A DNA stretch of 5,915 bases from an uncultured Clostridia bacterium (GCA_945927915.1 CAMEMX010000097.1:1-5915); one strand, 5' to 3'. Numbered from the stretch's first letter, positions 1 through 5,719 are shown. The notes: generated from the sequence alone by a model not told the origin. A program made the numbers and translations.

Positions 1-110
1 GCTGCCAGCGTAATGCCGTAGCGGTTATGGAAGGTCACTTTTCGATGATCGACCTGATCGCTTTTGGGGAACACCTTGTCCCATTGCTGGGTTAATTTCA
101 ATTCTTCCAT
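1..110 (-). CDS. Partial alpha/beta-hydrolase-like protein, N-terminus only
   Basis: Only the first 36 codons are in the window; the gene continues past the left edge. The protein begins MEELKLTQQWDKVFPKSD and continues to a segment reading KVTFHNRYGITLAA. That second segment resembles the first beta-strands of dienelactone-hydrolase/alpha-beta-hydrolase proteins common in Clostridia, where a 'V.F.NRYGI.LA.DLY.P' stretch comes before the nucleophile region. The catalytic Ser, Asp and His would lie outside the window, so activity cannot be judged. The ATG at 108-110 follows an AAGGAGG-like ribosome binding site (rc of about 117-123), and that site overlaps the end of the upstream flavoprotein gene. 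The stop of that gene is only 2 bases away, so the two are almost certainly co-transcribed from the MerR-type promoter at 696-726. The family call rests on recall of N-terminal sequence style and is moderate; that this is a real gene start is much firmer. Confidence 0.62.
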   Translation of the reverse strand, partial: MEELKLTQQWDKVFPKSDQVDHRKVTFHNRYGITLA

Positions 111-112
111 GC

Positions 113-655
113 TTAGACCTCCTTGCCGGACTGATAAGCCTTTTCCAGAGCAGGGTGCCCGGCAATTTCGCCCACATCGGTTACACCGCCGGCAAATACG
201 GTTCCCGCCAATTCACAGCGGGGGAAGCAGTCCACCCAGCCTTGTACCGCCTTTGCGCTGCCCGCCACGGTTTCCGGCCCGTCCTCCGCCGCCGTCGCCA
301 GCAGGTAAGCCTTCGTGAAGGCATAGTCTGTGCCGAATAGCGGATTGGCACGGTCCAGCATGGTCTTGAGCTGACCGCTGACGCTGTAATAGTAGACCGG
401 CGTTGCAAACACCAGTACATCGGCATCGTGCATCTTGGCCGCGATTTCTACCGCGTCATCCTTGATGACACAGTGCCCCAGCTTCTGACAGGCAAGACAG
501 CCCTTGCAGAAGCCGTACTGCTTTTCCCGCAGATACACAGTCTCCACCTGATTGCCCGCTTCCTGTGCGCCCTTGGCAAAAGCCGCCGCCAGCGTCTCGG
601 AATTGCCGCCCTTGCGAGAGCTGAAGGAAAGAATTAATACCTTTTTATCCATCAT
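113..655 (-). CDS. Flavodoxin-fold NAD(P)H-dependent FMN reductase-like protein with CxxCxxC motif
   Basis: 180 aa, of normal length for the FMN_red / Flavodoxin_2 group of cytosolic flavoproteins. Residues 6-22 form a beta-strand followed by the phosphate-binding loop (SFSSRKGGNSETL), which in this family cradles FMN. Residues 50-62 carry CKGCLACQKLGHC, giving cysteines at 50, 53, 56 and 62. This pattern is frequent in clostridial relatives called iron-sulfur flavoproteins or NAD(P)H oxidoreductases, but the sequence cannot say whether it binds a cluster. Residues 83-102 (FATPVYYYSVSGQLKTMLDR) match the second flavin-contact segment. The likely role is reduction of flavin, quinone or another electrophile with NAD(P)H; the substrate is unknown. 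The frame stays open further upstream, to 808, but the start is placed at the tandem ATG ATG (655-650), 6 nt behind an AAGGAG site; the second ATG is an equally good start. It is the first gene after the MerR-type promoter and shares a transcript with the hydrolase-like gene. Confidence 0.88.
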   Translation of the reverse strand: MMDKKVLILSFSSRKGGNSETLAAAFAKGAQEAGNQVETVYLREKQYGFCKGCLACQKLGHCVIKDDAVEIAAKMHDADVLVFATPVYYYSVSGQLKTMLDRANPLFGTDYAFTKAYLLATAAEDGPETVAGSAKAVQGWVDCFPRCELAGTVFAGGVTDVGEIAGHPALEKAYQSGKEV

Positions 656-695
656 AAAACACTCCTTGCGTTTCGCTTTTTCTTGTGGTATCCTG

Positions 696-726
696 ATGGT
701 AGCACCTAAACCTGACTTCAGGTCAA
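696..726 (-). promoter_or_regulatory. MerR-type promoter/operator for the flavoprotein operon
   Basis: Read on the minus strand, the -35 is TTGACC (721-726) and the -10 is TACCAT (696-701). The spacer is 19 bp instead of the usual 17. The overlong spacer is the hallmark of promoters activated by MerR-family proteins, which untwist the DNA to realign the two hexamers. Two symmetries lie in or across the spacer: an 18-bp dyad CCTGAA-N6-TTTAGG, and a perfect 6+2+6 inverted repeat ACCTGA-AG-TCAGGT that overlaps the -35. The -10 lies about 40 bp upstream of the flavoprotein start. The regulator encoded divergently next door (759-1199) is the obvious ligand. The operator also lies upstream of merR, so autoregulation is plausible, but I found no convincing plus-strand promoter for merR. 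Confidence 0.8.
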
Positions 727-758
727 GATATTTTTCTAAAAATATTGGAGGATTTTTT

Positions 759-1199
759 ATGTATTCCATCGGACAGGTGGCAGAGATGTTCGGCTTACCC
801 ATCTCCACGCTGCGCTATTATGACAAACAGGGGCTGTTTCCCAAAATGGAGCGGGTCTCCGGTATCCGCAAATTCAGTGAGACGGAGATCGAAGCCCTCC
901 GAGTCATTGAGTGCTTGAAGAAATCCGGTCTGGAAATCAAGGATATTAAACAATTCATGGATTGGTGCGTAGAGGGTGCATCCACCTATCCTCAGAGAAA
1001 AGCACTCTTTGAAAAGCAAAGGGAGAGACTTGAGGAAGAATTGATCCACATGAATAAAGTGTTGGATATGCTGAAATTCAAGTGCTGGTACTATGAGCAG
1101 GCAATGCGGGATGGCTGTGAAGATCAAGTGCAGAGCATGATTCCTGACGGATTGCCGGGGGATGTACAAAGAGCATATGAAAATGCACACCATGATTAA
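759..1199 (+). CDS. MerR-family transcriptional regulator
   Basis: 146 aa, typical of the compact MerR family. Residues 2-28 (YSIGQVAEMF through LRYYDKQGLFP) form the N-terminal winged helix-turn-helix with the classic 'TLRYYD..GL' core. Residues 29-70 carry the wing and second helical region (GIRKFSETEIEAL, LKKSGLEIKDIKQFM). Residues 80-110 are a charged heptad-like stretch (KALFEKQRERLEEELIHM) expected to be the dimerisation coiled coil. The C-terminal effector region is short, with no obvious drug-binding domain, and contains cysteines at 109 and 120; others lie at 52 and 70. The ATG at 759 follows GGAGG (747-751) at good spacing; the frame is open back to 552, but that part overlaps the divergent gene and its promoter. 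It should bind the 19-bp-spacer promoter at 696-726 and control the flavoprotein/hydrolase operon. The inducer is unknown; a thiol-reactive or redox signal is a guess. Confidence 0.9.
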   Translation: MYSIGQVAEMFGLPISTLRYYDKQGLFPKMERVSGIRKFSETEIEALRVIECLKKSGLEIKDIKQFMDWCVEGASTYPQRKALFEKQRERLEEELIHMNKVLDMLKFKCWYYEQAMRDGCEDQVQSMIPDGLPGDVQRAYENAHHD

Positions 1200-1217
1200 A
1201 AACATATCATGAAAAGA

Positions 1218-1262
1218 TGCACACCCTTTGAACCTTTACACGAAAGGTCGGTAGGGTGTGCA
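1218..1262 (+). repeat. Nested hairpin immediately downstream of merR
   Basis: The outer arms TGCACACCCT (1218-1227) and AGGGTGTGCA (1253-1262) pair perfectly over 10 bp. Inside, ACCTTT (1232-1237) pairs with AAAGGT (1243-1248) around a 5-nt loop, with a small internal loop between the two stems. It begins 19 bp after the merR stop. No T-run follows, so it is not a standard intrinsic terminator. It could protect the 3' end of the merR transcript, or be one end of a repeat element. Confidence 0.6.
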
Positions 1263-1415
1263 GTCCGTATCAAAATTGGTCTTAACTTTCAGAAAAAGCA
1301 ACCTTTGTCTATGAACCGAACCAGTAAAATCGACCGTAGTATCAGGGGATTTCGGCAGATTCGCAGCATTTTGCATCGGGTCGATGTAGGCAGCGGCCCC
1401 TACGACTGCCGTTTT

Positions 1416-1470
1416 TGACAGGGCACAGCCTCAAATCTTTCGATTTGAGGCTGTGTCCTGTCATTTTTCA
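1416..1470 (+). terminator. Strong intrinsic terminator, plus strand
   Basis: The arms 1416-1437 and 1442-1463 form a 22-bp stem with a single G-T wobble and a TTTC loop, followed by TTTTT (1464-1468). This is the only good intrinsic terminator for transcripts coming from merR, about 217 bp after its stop. On the opposite strand the sequence after the hairpin is A-rich, so it should act in one direction only and would not terminate the siroheme operon. The stem is unusually long for a simple terminator. Confidence 0.82.
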
Positions 1471-1551
1471 AAAAGTACGAAAGGCGCAAAGGCGCGAACA
1501 CAACGGTCAAAAAGTGCGCAAGGCCATGGATGACCGAAAACGGAAGGGGCA

Positions 1552-2961
1552 TTACCAACTGCGCTGCATCCCGACCGGGTAAGGCGCGGTTTCGGAGTGC
1601 AGATCTGCGGAAGCATCGCCTTGCTGCGGCGCTTCCCCGGCGCTGAGCGCCAGCGCAGCAGCCTCGCCCACGACGATGACGGCGGGTGCGCAGACGGCAG
1701 CGGCGGCCTGCGCGATGCGCGACAGGGGCGCGCGAACGACGGCGGGGCTGGGCGAATTGCCGCCGGAGATCACCGCCGCGGGCGTGTCGCCGCTTTTTCC
1801 GGCCCCGGTCAGCCGCCGCACGATCTGCGGCAGCTTTTGCAGTCCCATCAGAATGACGAGCGTGCCGGGCAGGGCGGCAAGCTCTGCGGGCAGGCCGTCG
1901 TCCGTGCCGGACGAATGCGCGGTGACGATATGCACGGCGCGGCTGACGCCCCGGTGCGTCACCGGGATGCCCGCCTCGGCGGGGATGCCGATGGCTGAGG
2001 GGATGCCCGGCACCTCCGTGCAGGGGATCCCGGCCTCGCGCAGCGCCTGCATCTCCTCTCCGCCGCGGCCGAAAAGATATGGGTCGCCACCTTTGAGCCG
2101 CACGACGCGCAGTCCGCTGCGCGCCAGCTCGATGAGCTTCCGATTGATCTCGGCCTGCGGGGCGGAATGTGCGCCGCTGCGCTTGCCCATTGCGATGCGC
2201 AGCGCGCTCTCCGGCGCGGCATCCAGAAGCGCCGGGTCGATCAGCTCGTCATACACCACCGCCTGGCATTGCCGCAGCAGCCGCAGACCGCGCACGGTGA
2301 TAAGATCCGCCTTGCCGCAGCCCGCGCCGACCAGCGCCACGCTGCCCACGGTTTCGCCGCCCAGGCAGCGCCGCGTCTCCTCCGGCGTCAGGGGCGCATC
2401 CTTGGCAAGCGCCGCCTCCAGCAGCGCCCGCAGAAGACGCGCACGCTCGCTTTGCGACAGATCCTCTGCCTTGAGCGCCTGCCGCTCGCCTTCCAGCCAC
2501 GAAAGCAAGTCCTCCAAGCGCTCCGGCAGAAGCGCCTGCAGGCGCTCCTTATAATACGCCGCCGCGACGGGGCTTGCCCCGCCGGTGCAGAAGCCCGCCG
2601 TAAAGCTGCCCCGCTGGCACAGCGCCGGGAAGAGGAAGGTGCAGGCCGCAGGATCGTCGACGACGTTGACGGGAATATGGCGGTTTCTGCACAGCATGGC
2701 GATCTTTCGGTTGAGGCTGCGCCGATCGGTCGCGGCGATGACCAGCGCGGGACGCGGGCGCAGATCCGCCGCGCAGAACGCCCGTCTGCGCACGCTGACG
2801 GACGCAATTTCGGCAATCTGCGGCAGAATCTCCGGCGCAACGACGGTAATGGAAGCGCCGAAGGGCAGCAGCTTTTGCATTTTGCGCAGGGCGACGGCGC
2901 CGCCGCCCACGATCAGGGCGTTTTTCCCCTTCAAATCGACAAACATCGGAAAATAGGGCAT
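1552..2961 (-). CDS. cysG: Bifunctional siroheme synthase-like protein: precorrin-2 dehydrogenase + uroporphyrinogen-III C-methyltransferase
   Basis: 469 aa, near the 457 aa of E. coli CysG and with the same domain order. Residues 1-150 are the Met8p/CysG N-terminal Rossmann domain, which oxidises precorrin-2 with NAD+ (and inserts iron in bifunctional members). They show VGGGAVALRK (18-27) and NVVDDP (99-104), where D102 aligns with the catalytic Asp of CysG. Residues 207-437 are the SAM-dependent methyltransferase that makes precorrin-2 from uroporphyrinogen III: VALVGAGCGKADLIT (208-222), VYDEL (D238), GKRSG (K260), VVRLKGGDPYLFGRGGEE (286-303), PVTHRG (333-338), LMGL (M372). D238, K260 and M372 align with E. 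coli D248, K270 and M382. Odd points: the usual PGD of the first SAM loop is C215-G-K217, and VTGH is VTAH. About 30 low-complexity residues trail the domain. The ATG at 2961 has GGAGG 8 nt upstream. Last gene of the ABC operon, 3 nt after the ATPase stop. The product feeds siroheme or, via precorrin-2, corrinoids. Confidence 0.9.
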   Translation of the reverse strand: MPYFPMFVDLKGKNALIVGGGAVALRKMQKLLPFGASITVVAPEILPQIAEIASVSVRRRAFCAADLRPRPALVIAATDRRSLNRKIAMLCRNRHIPVNVVDDPAACTFLFPALCQRGSFTAGFCTGGASPVAAAYYKERLQALLPERLEDLLSWLEGERQALKAEDLSQSERARLLRALLEAALAKDAPLTPEETRRCLGGETVGSVALVGAGCGKADLITVRGLRLLRQCQAVVYDELIDPALLDAAPESALRIAMGKRSGAHSAPQAEINRKLIELARSGLRVVRLKGGDPYLFGRGGEEMQALREAGIPCTEVPGIPSAIGIPAEAGIPVTHRGVSRAVHIVTAHSSGTDDGLPAELAALPGTLVILMGLQKLPQIVRRLTGAGKSGDTPAAVISGGNSPSPAVVRAPLSRIAQAAAAVCAPAVIVVGEAAALALSAGEAPQQGDASADLHSETAPYPVGMQRSW

Positions 2962-2964
2962 CGT

Positions 2965-3729
2965 TCAATCCTCCGCGACACAATAATATTGTTTGCCGTG
3001 CGGCGTGTCCGCACAGTAGACCTGCACGCCGAAGGCGCGCTCCAGCACGCCGCTGCGCAGGATCTCCTCCGGCGCGGCGCATTGCAGCAGCCGCCCGTCC
3101 AGCATCACGGCGATGCGGTCGGCAAAGCGCAGAGCCAGCGCAATGTCATGCAGCACCGCGACGACCGCCTTGCCCTCTGCGGCCAGACGCTGCGCGGTCT
3201 GCATCGTCTGCATCTGGCGGCGCACGTCCAAAAAGGTGGTCGGCTCGTCCATGAAGACCGTCTGCGTGTCCTGCGCCAGCGCCATGGCGAGGTAGACCGC
3301 CTGCCGTTGACCGCCGCTCAGCTCGCTGACGTTTTCGCGCTCCAGCGCGTCGCAGCCGGCGGTCTGCATCGCCGCGCGGGCGATGTCGCGGTCGCGCCCG
3401 GAATACCGCCGCGGATAGGACAGGTACGGAAACCGCCCGTGCAGCACCATGCGCAGCGCCTGAATGGACGGCGTGCTGCGGCTCTGCGTCAGCAGGGCGG
3501 CCTGCTGCGCGATCTGCCGGTGGCTGAGGCTGCGGATGTCCGTGCCGTCATACAAGACCGTGCCCTGCATCGGCGGCAAAAGTCCCAGCGCAGCCTTCAA
3601 AAGGGTCGATTTTCCGCAGCCGTTCGGCCCGAGCAGCACGAGTACCTGCCCCGGCAGGAAGTCGAGGCTGACATTTTGAACGACGGCTTTCCCATAGTAA
3701 CCGGCGCATAAATCCTTCGTTTCGATCAT
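2965..3729 (-). CDS. ABC transporter ATP-binding protein, FecE/BtuD type (iron-chelate or corrinoid uptake)
   Basis: 254 aa, the usual size for the ATPase of FecBCDE/BtuFCD importers; cytoplasmic, acting as a dimer on the permease. All nucleotide-binding elements are present: Walker A GPNGCGKST (34-42), Q-loop Q82 in LLTQS, ABC signature LSGGQRQ (137-143), Walker B VFMDEP (158-163, catalytic E162), D-loop FLD (166-168) and switch His in VLHD (H194). The family-typical 'HGRFPYL' after the Q-loop (97-103) and a C-terminal 'GV.V......G..Y' segment support the iron-chelate/B12 subfamily. The start is the ATG at 3729, which overlaps the permease stop as ATGA; a GAGGG site lies 6 nt upstream. An in-frame GTG at 3762 would add 11 residues (MAPAAAEGGSR), but it lies inside the permease gene and ahead of the ribosome binding site. 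Specificity is set by the binding protein and is not readable here. Confidence 0.93.
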   Translation of the reverse strand: MIETKDLCAGYYGKAVVQNVSLDFLPGQVLVLLGPNGCGKSTLLKAALGLLPPMQGTVLYDGTDIRSLSHRQIAQQAALLTQSRSTPSIQALRMVLHGRFPYLSYPRRYSGRDRDIARAAMQTAGCDALERENVSELSGGQRQAVYLAMALAQDTQTVFMDEPTTFLDVRRQMQTMQTAQRLAAEGKAVVAVLHDIALALRFADRIAVMLDGRLLQCAAPEEILRSGVLERAFGVQVYCADTPHGKQYYCVAED

Positions 3730-4739
3730 CCGTGACCCTCCCTCCGCCGCAGCAGGAGCCACAGGAAAAACGGCACGCCCGCAAAGGCCAGCACGATGCC
3801 GACCGGCAGCTCAAAGGGCGAAAACAGCACACGCGCCAGCACGTCACACAGCGTCACGAAGCCTGCGCCGCCCAGCGCCGAGGCAACCAGCAGCGGCAGC
3901 GCCTCCTGCCCCGTAAAGCGCCGCACCGCGTGCGGCACGATCAGCCCTACGAAGCCCAGCAGCCCGGCGAAGCTCACCGCTGCGCCCGCCAGCGCCGCCG
4001 CCAGGACCAGCAGCACGCAGCGCACCGCGCCGACGGAAAGACCGAGGCTGCGGGCGACGTCGTCGCCGAGCGACAGGACGTTCATCTGCTGCGAAAGCGA
4101 CAAAACCAGCACGAGCGCCAACGCGATCACCGCCGCCGCGGGCGCCAGCCGCGCCATCGTCACGCCCGTGAAGCCGCCGATGCGGAAGTCCGACACGCCG
4201 CCGAGCGCCTCCGGCACGACGGTGACGACGGCGTCGATCCCGGCGCTGAACAGGCCGGAGACGGCGACGCCCGCCAGCACGACCTTCATGCGCGAAGCGC
4301 CGGTGCTTTTCGACAGCCCCATGACCAGAAGCGCCGCCGCCACCGCGCCGAGAAAGGCCGCAAGCGGCGCATATTTCTGCGCCGTGGGAACGGCGGCGCA
4401 CAAAAGCGCCACAGCCAGCCCCGCGCCGGAATTGACGCCGATGACGCCGGACGAGGCCAGCGGATTGTCCAGCACGTTCTGGATGACGACACCGGCTACG
4501 GCAAGCGCCGCGCCCGCCAGCAGCGCCGCGCAGGTGCGCGGCAGGCGGGTATACAGCACGATCCGCGCCGCCGCGGAGGTGGTGTCCCGTCCGAGCAGCG
4601 CCGAAAAAATATCGTGAAGTGACAGCGTTACGGAGCCGGCACAGATGCTCAGCACGGCTGCCGCCGGCGTCAGCAGGCACAGCAGCGCCCAGAACAGGCG
4701 CTTACCCCTCCGGGTAGAGAATGTCCGCAAGCAGCTCAT
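3726..4739 (-). CDS. FecCD-family ABC transporter permease
   Basis: 337 aa, the normal length for FecCD/BtuC permeases, which usually have ten membrane helices. Hydrophobic segments are visible at about 16-36, 71-88, 98-118, 122-142, 152-172, 199-216, 239-260, 262-271, 281-302 and 310-329. Family signatures are LPRTCAALLAGAALAVAG (66-83) followed by QNVLDNPLASSGVIGVNSGA (87-106), then LLGFVGLIVPHAVRRFTG (260-277), which forms the coupling region to the ATPase, and the C-terminal ELPVGIVLAFAGVPFFLWLL (310-329). The protein should form a homodimer, because no second permease gene is present. The ATG at 4739 lies inside the upstream binding-protein gene, a 38-nt overlap. The G-rich ribosome binding site ends only 3 nt before the ATG, tighter than usual, so translational coupling or an internal start at L4 (TTG) is possible. 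Its stop overlaps the ATPase start. Confidence 0.93.
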   Translation of the reverse strand: MSCLRTFSTRRGKRLFWALLCLLTPAAAVLSICAGSVTLSLHDIFSALLGRDTTSAAARIVLYTRLPRTCAALLAGAALAVAGVVIQNVLDNPLASSGVIGVNSGAGLAVALLCAAVPTAQKYAPLAAFLGAVAAALLVMGLSKSTGASRMKVVLAGVAVSGLFSAGIDAVVTVVPEALGGVSDFRIGGFTGVTMARLAPAAAVIALALVLVLSLSQQMNVLSLGDDVARSLGLSVGAVRCVLLVLAAALAGAAVSFAGLLGFVGLIVPHAVRRFTGQEALPLLVASALGGAGFVTLCDVLARVLFSPFELPVGIVLAFAGVPFFLWLLLRRREGHG

Positions 4740-5637
4740 ATGCCTCCCCCCATCTCGCGTCCGGTTTCATATTGTACAGATTCTGATCCATCAGATGCAC
4801 GCGCCCTTCGCGCACGGCGGTCAGCGACTGCCACGCCGGATCGTTCAGCAGCGTGGTCTCCAGGATCTGCTGCGCGTCGGTGGGGTCGGAACCCTGCAGC
4901 ACGAGGAAGATGTGCTGCGGGTCGGCAGCGAGGATATGCTCCATGCTGAGCTGTTCGAGGCCCGTGTCCCCGATGTCTGCGATGTTGCGGCAGTCCATGG
5001 CGGCAAGCATCTCGCCCAGCACGCTGCCCTCGCTGTTTTTGACCTTGTAGCCGCTGCCGGTGACGCGGATATACAGGACTGTCGGCTGCGAGCCGTCCGC
5101 GCGGGCGACGGCAGCGTCCACGCGCTCGCGCACGGCGGTGCCGTACCGCGCATAATTCTCCGTTTGTCCCGTCAGCCGCGTGCAGACGTCCAGCATCCGG
5201 AGATAATCGTCAAAGCTGTCGACGTCGAAATATGCCACGTTCAGTCCCATCTCCGCAAACGTCTGCTCCAGCTCCACGTTGCGGTCCGGGCCGCAGCTTG
5301 CCAGCACGAGATCCGGCTCACAGGCCAGAAGCTGCTCAAGATTCAGGCTCTTGGCTGCGCCGAGGCGCACGACGTCCTCGCCCAGCGGCAGGTCAAAATA
5401 CTTCCATGTGGCGTCGGTCGCCGCCACGACGGTCTCCGCCCCGCCCGCCAGGCACCAGATGTCGGCAAAGCTGGCCGTCAGGCAGGCCACGCGCTGCGGG
5501 TTTTGCACGACGACCTCTCTGCCTAAATCGTCCGTGAAGCGCACCGCGCCGGGCGCTTCCGGCTTGGCAGTCTCCTGCGCGGCGCAGCCGGACAGCACAA
5601 GGCTGCACAGCAGGATTACGGCTATCACTTTTTTCAT
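4702..5637 (-). CDS. Lipoprotein solute-binding protein of an iron-chelate/corrinoid-type ABC importer
   Basis: 311 aa. Residues 1-18 are a lipoprotein signal peptide: MKK, a hydrophobic core, then lipobox LSGC with C18 as the lipidated residue, so the mature protein would be tethered outside the membrane. The rest is a Peripla_BP_2 (FecB/FhuD/BtuF) fold: RFTDDLGREVVV (33-44), an N-lobe with LNLEQLLACEPDLVLAS (98-114), a linking helix around 143-180, and a C-lobe with GSVLGEMLAAM (204-214), LSMEHILAADPQHIFLV (230-246) and a C-terminal helix WGEAYELLADILYP (296-309). Ligand cannot be assigned: ferric siderophore, heme/tetrapyrrole and cobalamin binders share this fold. A siroheme synthase in the operon makes a tetrapyrrole or iron link attractive but unproven. 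The ATG at 5637 has AAGGA 9 nt upstream; an in-frame TTG at 5655 would add six residues (MEGTKD) and overlap that site. First gene of the operon. Confidence 0.93.
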   Translation of the reverse strand: MKKVIAVILLCSLVLSGCAAQETAKPEAPGAVRFTDDLGREVVVQNPQRVACLTASFADIWCLAGGAETVVAATDATWKYFDLPLGEDVVRLGAAKSLNLEQLLACEPDLVLASCGPDRNVELEQTFAEMGLNVAYFDVDSFDDYLRMLDVCTRLTGQTENYARYGTAVRERVDAAVARADGSQPTVLYIRVTGSGYKVKNSEGSVLGEMLAAMDCRNIADIGDTGLEQLSMEHILAADPQHIFLVLQGSDPTDAQQILETTLLNDPAWQSLTAVREGRVHLMDQNLYNMKPDARWGEAYELLADILYPEG

Positions 5638-5653
5638 GTCTTTTGTTCCTTCC

Positions 5654-5719
5654 AAAAAAATAACCGGATGCAGGGGGCAAAAAAGGGCATACCTCCCCCT
5701 TTTCCATGCGGAAAGAGGG
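5654..5719 (-). promoter_or_regulatory. Candidate transcription attenuator in the ABC/siroheme operon leader
   Basis: Read on the minus strand, a hairpin is possible in which CCGCATG (5711-5705) pairs with CATCCGG (5670-5664; one mismatch) and GGGGG (5699-5695) pairs with CCCCC (5677-5673). It is followed directly by TTATTTTTTT (5663-5654), which is intrinsic terminator architecture placed between promoter and first gene. A competing hairpin pairs CCCTCTTTCC (5719-5710) with GGAAAAGGGG (5705-5696) around a GCAT loop, with one C-A mismatch and one wobble; it would sequester the same G-run and act as antiterminator. A third local option pairs AAAAGGG with CCCTTTT (5703-5681). No known riboswitch consensus was recognised. 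All of this is by-eye pairing without energy calculation. Confidence 0.42.

Larger units (their letters stand above)
1200..1551. other. Gene-free junction between the two modules
   Basis: This 352-bp stretch has no credible gene. It holds a nested hairpin (1218-1262), a strong plus-strand terminator (1416-1470), an imperfect GTAGG...CCTAC palindrome (1386-1403), an 8-bp tandem duplication AAAGGCGC (1480-1495), and two imperfect copies of an AAAAAGTxCGxAAGG motif (about 1470 and 1510). Small open frames exist on both strands (plus 1209-1418; minus 1236-1376 and 1402-1552). They lack ribosome binding sites or run through the hairpins, and I do not accept them as genes. I see no U-tract hairpin able to end the minus-strand siroheme operon here. 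The density of hairpins and short repeats suggests an intergenic repeat element or a decayed insertion. Confidence 0.6.

Noticed and set aside
1236..1376. 46-codon minus-strand frame (starts MQNAANLPKSPDTTVDF)
   Set aside because: No ribosome binding site seen and it ends inside a hairpin. It is kept only as part of the repeat-element observation.
1209..1418. 69-codon plus-strand open frame after merR (starts MKRCTPFEPLHE)
   Set aside because: No ribosome binding site, starts 9 nt after the merR stop in A-rich DNA, runs through the nested hairpin, and shows no recognisable domain.
1400..1552. 50-codon minus-strand frame starting at a TAATG junction with the cysG stop (MPLPFSVIHGLAHFL...)
   Set aside because: The TAATG overlap is suggestive of coupling, but the frame reads straight through both arms of the 22-bp terminator stem and has no family resemblance; its sequence is dictated by the hairpin.
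2167..3711. 514-codon plus-strand open frame across cysG and the ATPase
   Set aside because: It is antisense to two intact, well-conserved genes. Its Arg/Gln/His-rich composition is the usual shadow of GC-rich coding DNA.
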